This document shows, piece after piece, positions 62,268 through 64,000 of a DNA stretch of 64,000 nt; the first letter of the stretch is position 1, and each line of letters opens with the position of its first letter. The notes under the pieces were generated by a model. That model did not search any database, had not been told where the DNA came from, and saw nothing but the letters and a program-made list of their open reading frames with translations. The DNA lies in NCBI RefSeq assembly GCF_910592395.1, contig NC_088316.1:7190001-7254000 (forward strand), written 5' to 3'. The position numbers and the translations under genes are program-made. The stretch comes from Lineus longissimus (taxonomy: Eukaryota > Nemertea > Pilidiophora > Heteronemertea > Lineidae).

Positions 62268-64000
62268 TCAAGCGAAGTTTGAATCGCTGTAATCTATGTA
62301 GCCTTCATAATACATTCCAAATGGTAAGGTGCTTATTCCATCTTCAAGTATGAACCTCTTGTCATCAAAAGGACTGAGGCTTTTTTTGTCAACTTTTTCC
62401 AAATAGATTTGGTGTTTATCTGATCTTAAGTGTCTCATCTTGTGGTAAAATGACCTACTCTTTTCAAGACAATCAACATAGTCATCAAATGAGATATTTC
62501 TCCTTACTACATTCTTGGCAATACCCTTCAATTTCTTAGAATCGTAATCTTTTGCTCTGTAAGCGTACATCCTACTTCTCAGGGCAATGAATTCAGTCAT
62601 CTCTACTCCTCCTAGCTCATCCTTAAAGTAGCCTGGTACCTTCTTCTTACTGGTATCATAGAGTGGATGATCTTTTGGATAATTACTGAAGTCAAAATAG
62701 TGTCTCAACTCCTTTAAGTCTTTAGTTAAGTCATCAGTATTAATGTTAAGTACAAAGGAATCTGTATCTAGATACAGCAGTTCAATATTTTTCTCACCAA
62801 AGTACGGTTGAAGAACTTCATAATAGAATTCATACATTAATAATTTAGACAATTCAAGTACTGAAGCTCCTATGTAGATTGGTTTGTTGAATTTCATTGA
62901 TGTTTTCCTCATGCTAATAGCAGCATTATGTTCGTCAAATACGCATATCGATGAAAACCTGGGATTGGCCATTACATTCCTGGCTCTCTCCCCGTCCGAT
63001 ACAAATTCAATTTCAACCCTGTTCCTTACATTCTCACAAGTTTTTCCATAGAACGCATTGTTCATCAGTTTAAAATAGTCTTTCTCAAAATCAGTCTTAG
63101 AATCCATACGTCTTTTAGTGTTAAAATCAATGTATGGTGCTAACCACTTTGATTGTTTAAAGCTTATCACTGAATGAACCCTCTTAAGTACCATTCCGTG
63201 CTTTAGGTAAAATTGTAGCATTCTGTAATGCACTATGTAATTAGTTTTATCCTTTTGTGTTAGTATTAGTTTCTCTACATTTGATCTTTTATCATCGCCC
63301 AGTAACTCTCTCTGGTAAGGACTTAATTCATCATCTTCAATAAAGAGAGATTCGGGACAGAATGGAAAGTTCCTTGACTTAAATTTAATATTTCCTGGAT
63401 ACTCCAAATCAACCTCTTAGAAGTAGCCTACTTCACTATCACTTGGAATTGCCATAATCTGCTCTTTACTGATAACATTCATGTTAAGTCGAGCTTTGTC
63501 CTGAGAGCATAGCTCGAGTGGATCAATATCTATCATTTCAAAACTACCATAGGGTTGAGGTTCCATCATGGACCAGCCGTAGAGATTATTTGCGTCTATG
63601 TAGAGTAGTTTGTGGTGTTCATCTGCCTTGACATGTCTTGTTCCCATAACACCCGAAATTCCACCTCGTATTGCTTTCTCAAAAGTAAGTAAAATGTTGG
63701 TATCAGTCAGTAGTTCTATGTTTATTCCAGTGTACTTCAAACCAGCTTGCCAGGTTAGGCCTGGTGCCGAGTAACAGTGACAGGGATCTATCTGAAAGTA
63801 GTTCAAATTGACATCCCTGAATTTCTCAAATAAATCAGCTAAAAGGATCACATCAGTTTTGAGGTAGAGGTCAATGAACTCACCGTGATTCCTGATCTTG
63901 AAATGATCCCATATTACCTTAGCCTCATCATAGGCAGAATCAGGTGCCATTTCATTTTTCAATTCGTCAAAAAACATAGACTTTTCTAGGTAAGTAACAT
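62268..64000 (-). pseudogene. Protein-primed DNA polymerase B, one in-frame stop, N-terminus off the window
   Basis: Open from the window edge down to 63420, then TAA at 63417-63419, then the same frame to 62268. Upstream part: Exo III-like LYLKTDVILLADLFEKFRD and palm motif A YIDANNLYGWSMM. Downstream part (numbered from the Met at 63407): motif B KLMNNAFYGK at 113-122 and motif C YLDTDS at 212-217. These are the family-B polymerase motifs of Polintons, which replicate their linear genome by protein priming. The stop separates motif A from B, so the truncated product could not polymerise. Its own stop lies in a small hairpin. Confidence 0.85.

Larger units (their letters stand above)
55396..64000. 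mobile_element. Polinton/Maverick (adintovirus-like) element, partial
   Basis: Large self-synthesising DNA transposon or integrated virus. Visible genes: capsid proteins, packaging ATPase, retroviral-type integrase with chromodomain, protein-primed PolB and accessory proteins. Polintons replicate with their own PolB and integrate through long terminal inverted repeats. The right end and the N-terminus of PolB are beyond the window. No maturation protease gene is visible here. Genes are tightly spaced and AT-rich, with distinctive TAAATG starts and 3' hairpins. Confidence 0.9.

Overview
This is animal nuclear DNA. Genes carry spliceosomal introns, intergenic DNA is AT-rich with satellites, microsatellites and MITEs, and nearly every transposon class known from marine invertebrates is present. 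The species cannot be named from the sequence; an invertebrate deuterostome or lophotrochozoan would fit. I see no rRNA, tRNA or CRISPR array.

Region 1 (3.2-17.8 kb, minus strand) holds the one well supported, apparently intact host-type gene. Thirteen coding exons with matching splice phases give a predicted protein of about 1305 residues. In order it has a short basic N-terminus, a KMT5A-like SET methyltransferase domain, a helical linker resembling TFIIS-N/LEDGF-type bundles, five tandem copies of a 30-residue acidic module, two zinc fingers, a Crypton-like tyrosine recombinase domain and a SANT/Myb-like tail. The acidic modules come from a 90-bp symmetric exon sitting in a 520-bp genomic tandem repeat.

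Region 2 (17.8-33.3 kb) is repeat-rich. It has a roughly 63-bp minisatellite array, short palindromic repeats, (CGT)n and (CCAT)n microsatellites attached to hairpin-headed dispersed repeats, and a zinc-finger transposase-like gene (26.1-31.7 kb, minus). That gene is split by an internally deleted PIF/Harbinger element with 3-bp target duplications.

Region 3 (33.3-37.2 kb, minus) holds two decayed TE-associated genes. One is split by a 492-bp MITE, a second copy of which lies in intron 1 of the SET gene. The other has GPY/F-like and OTU protease segments.

Region 4 (38.6-49 kb, minus) is a decayed Helitron/Helentron: basic N-terminal repeats, DUF6570-like and Helitron-like N-terminal regions, HUH Rep with introns, PIF1 helicase and AP-type endonuclease, with several in-frame stops. 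A 5'-truncated LINE and unrelated open frames are embedded in it.

Region 5 (49.2-54.4 kb, plus) is a DIRS/Ngaro-type tyrosine-recombinase retrotransposon: Gag with zinc knuckle, RT-RNase H, and a YR whose C-terminus runs into a 132-bp hairpin.

Region 6 (55.4-64.0 kb) is part of a Polinton/Maverick (adintovirus-like) element that runs off the right edge: major and minor capsid proteins, a membrane protein, packaging ATPase, integrase with chromodomain, an HNH-like zinc-binding protein, a hydrophobic protein and protein-primed DNA polymerase B. Integrase and polymerase each carry one in-frame stop; the capsid and packaging genes are open. The element shows two virus-like signal sets: TAAATG at 7 of 9 visible start codons, and short palindromic hairpins at most gene 3' ends.
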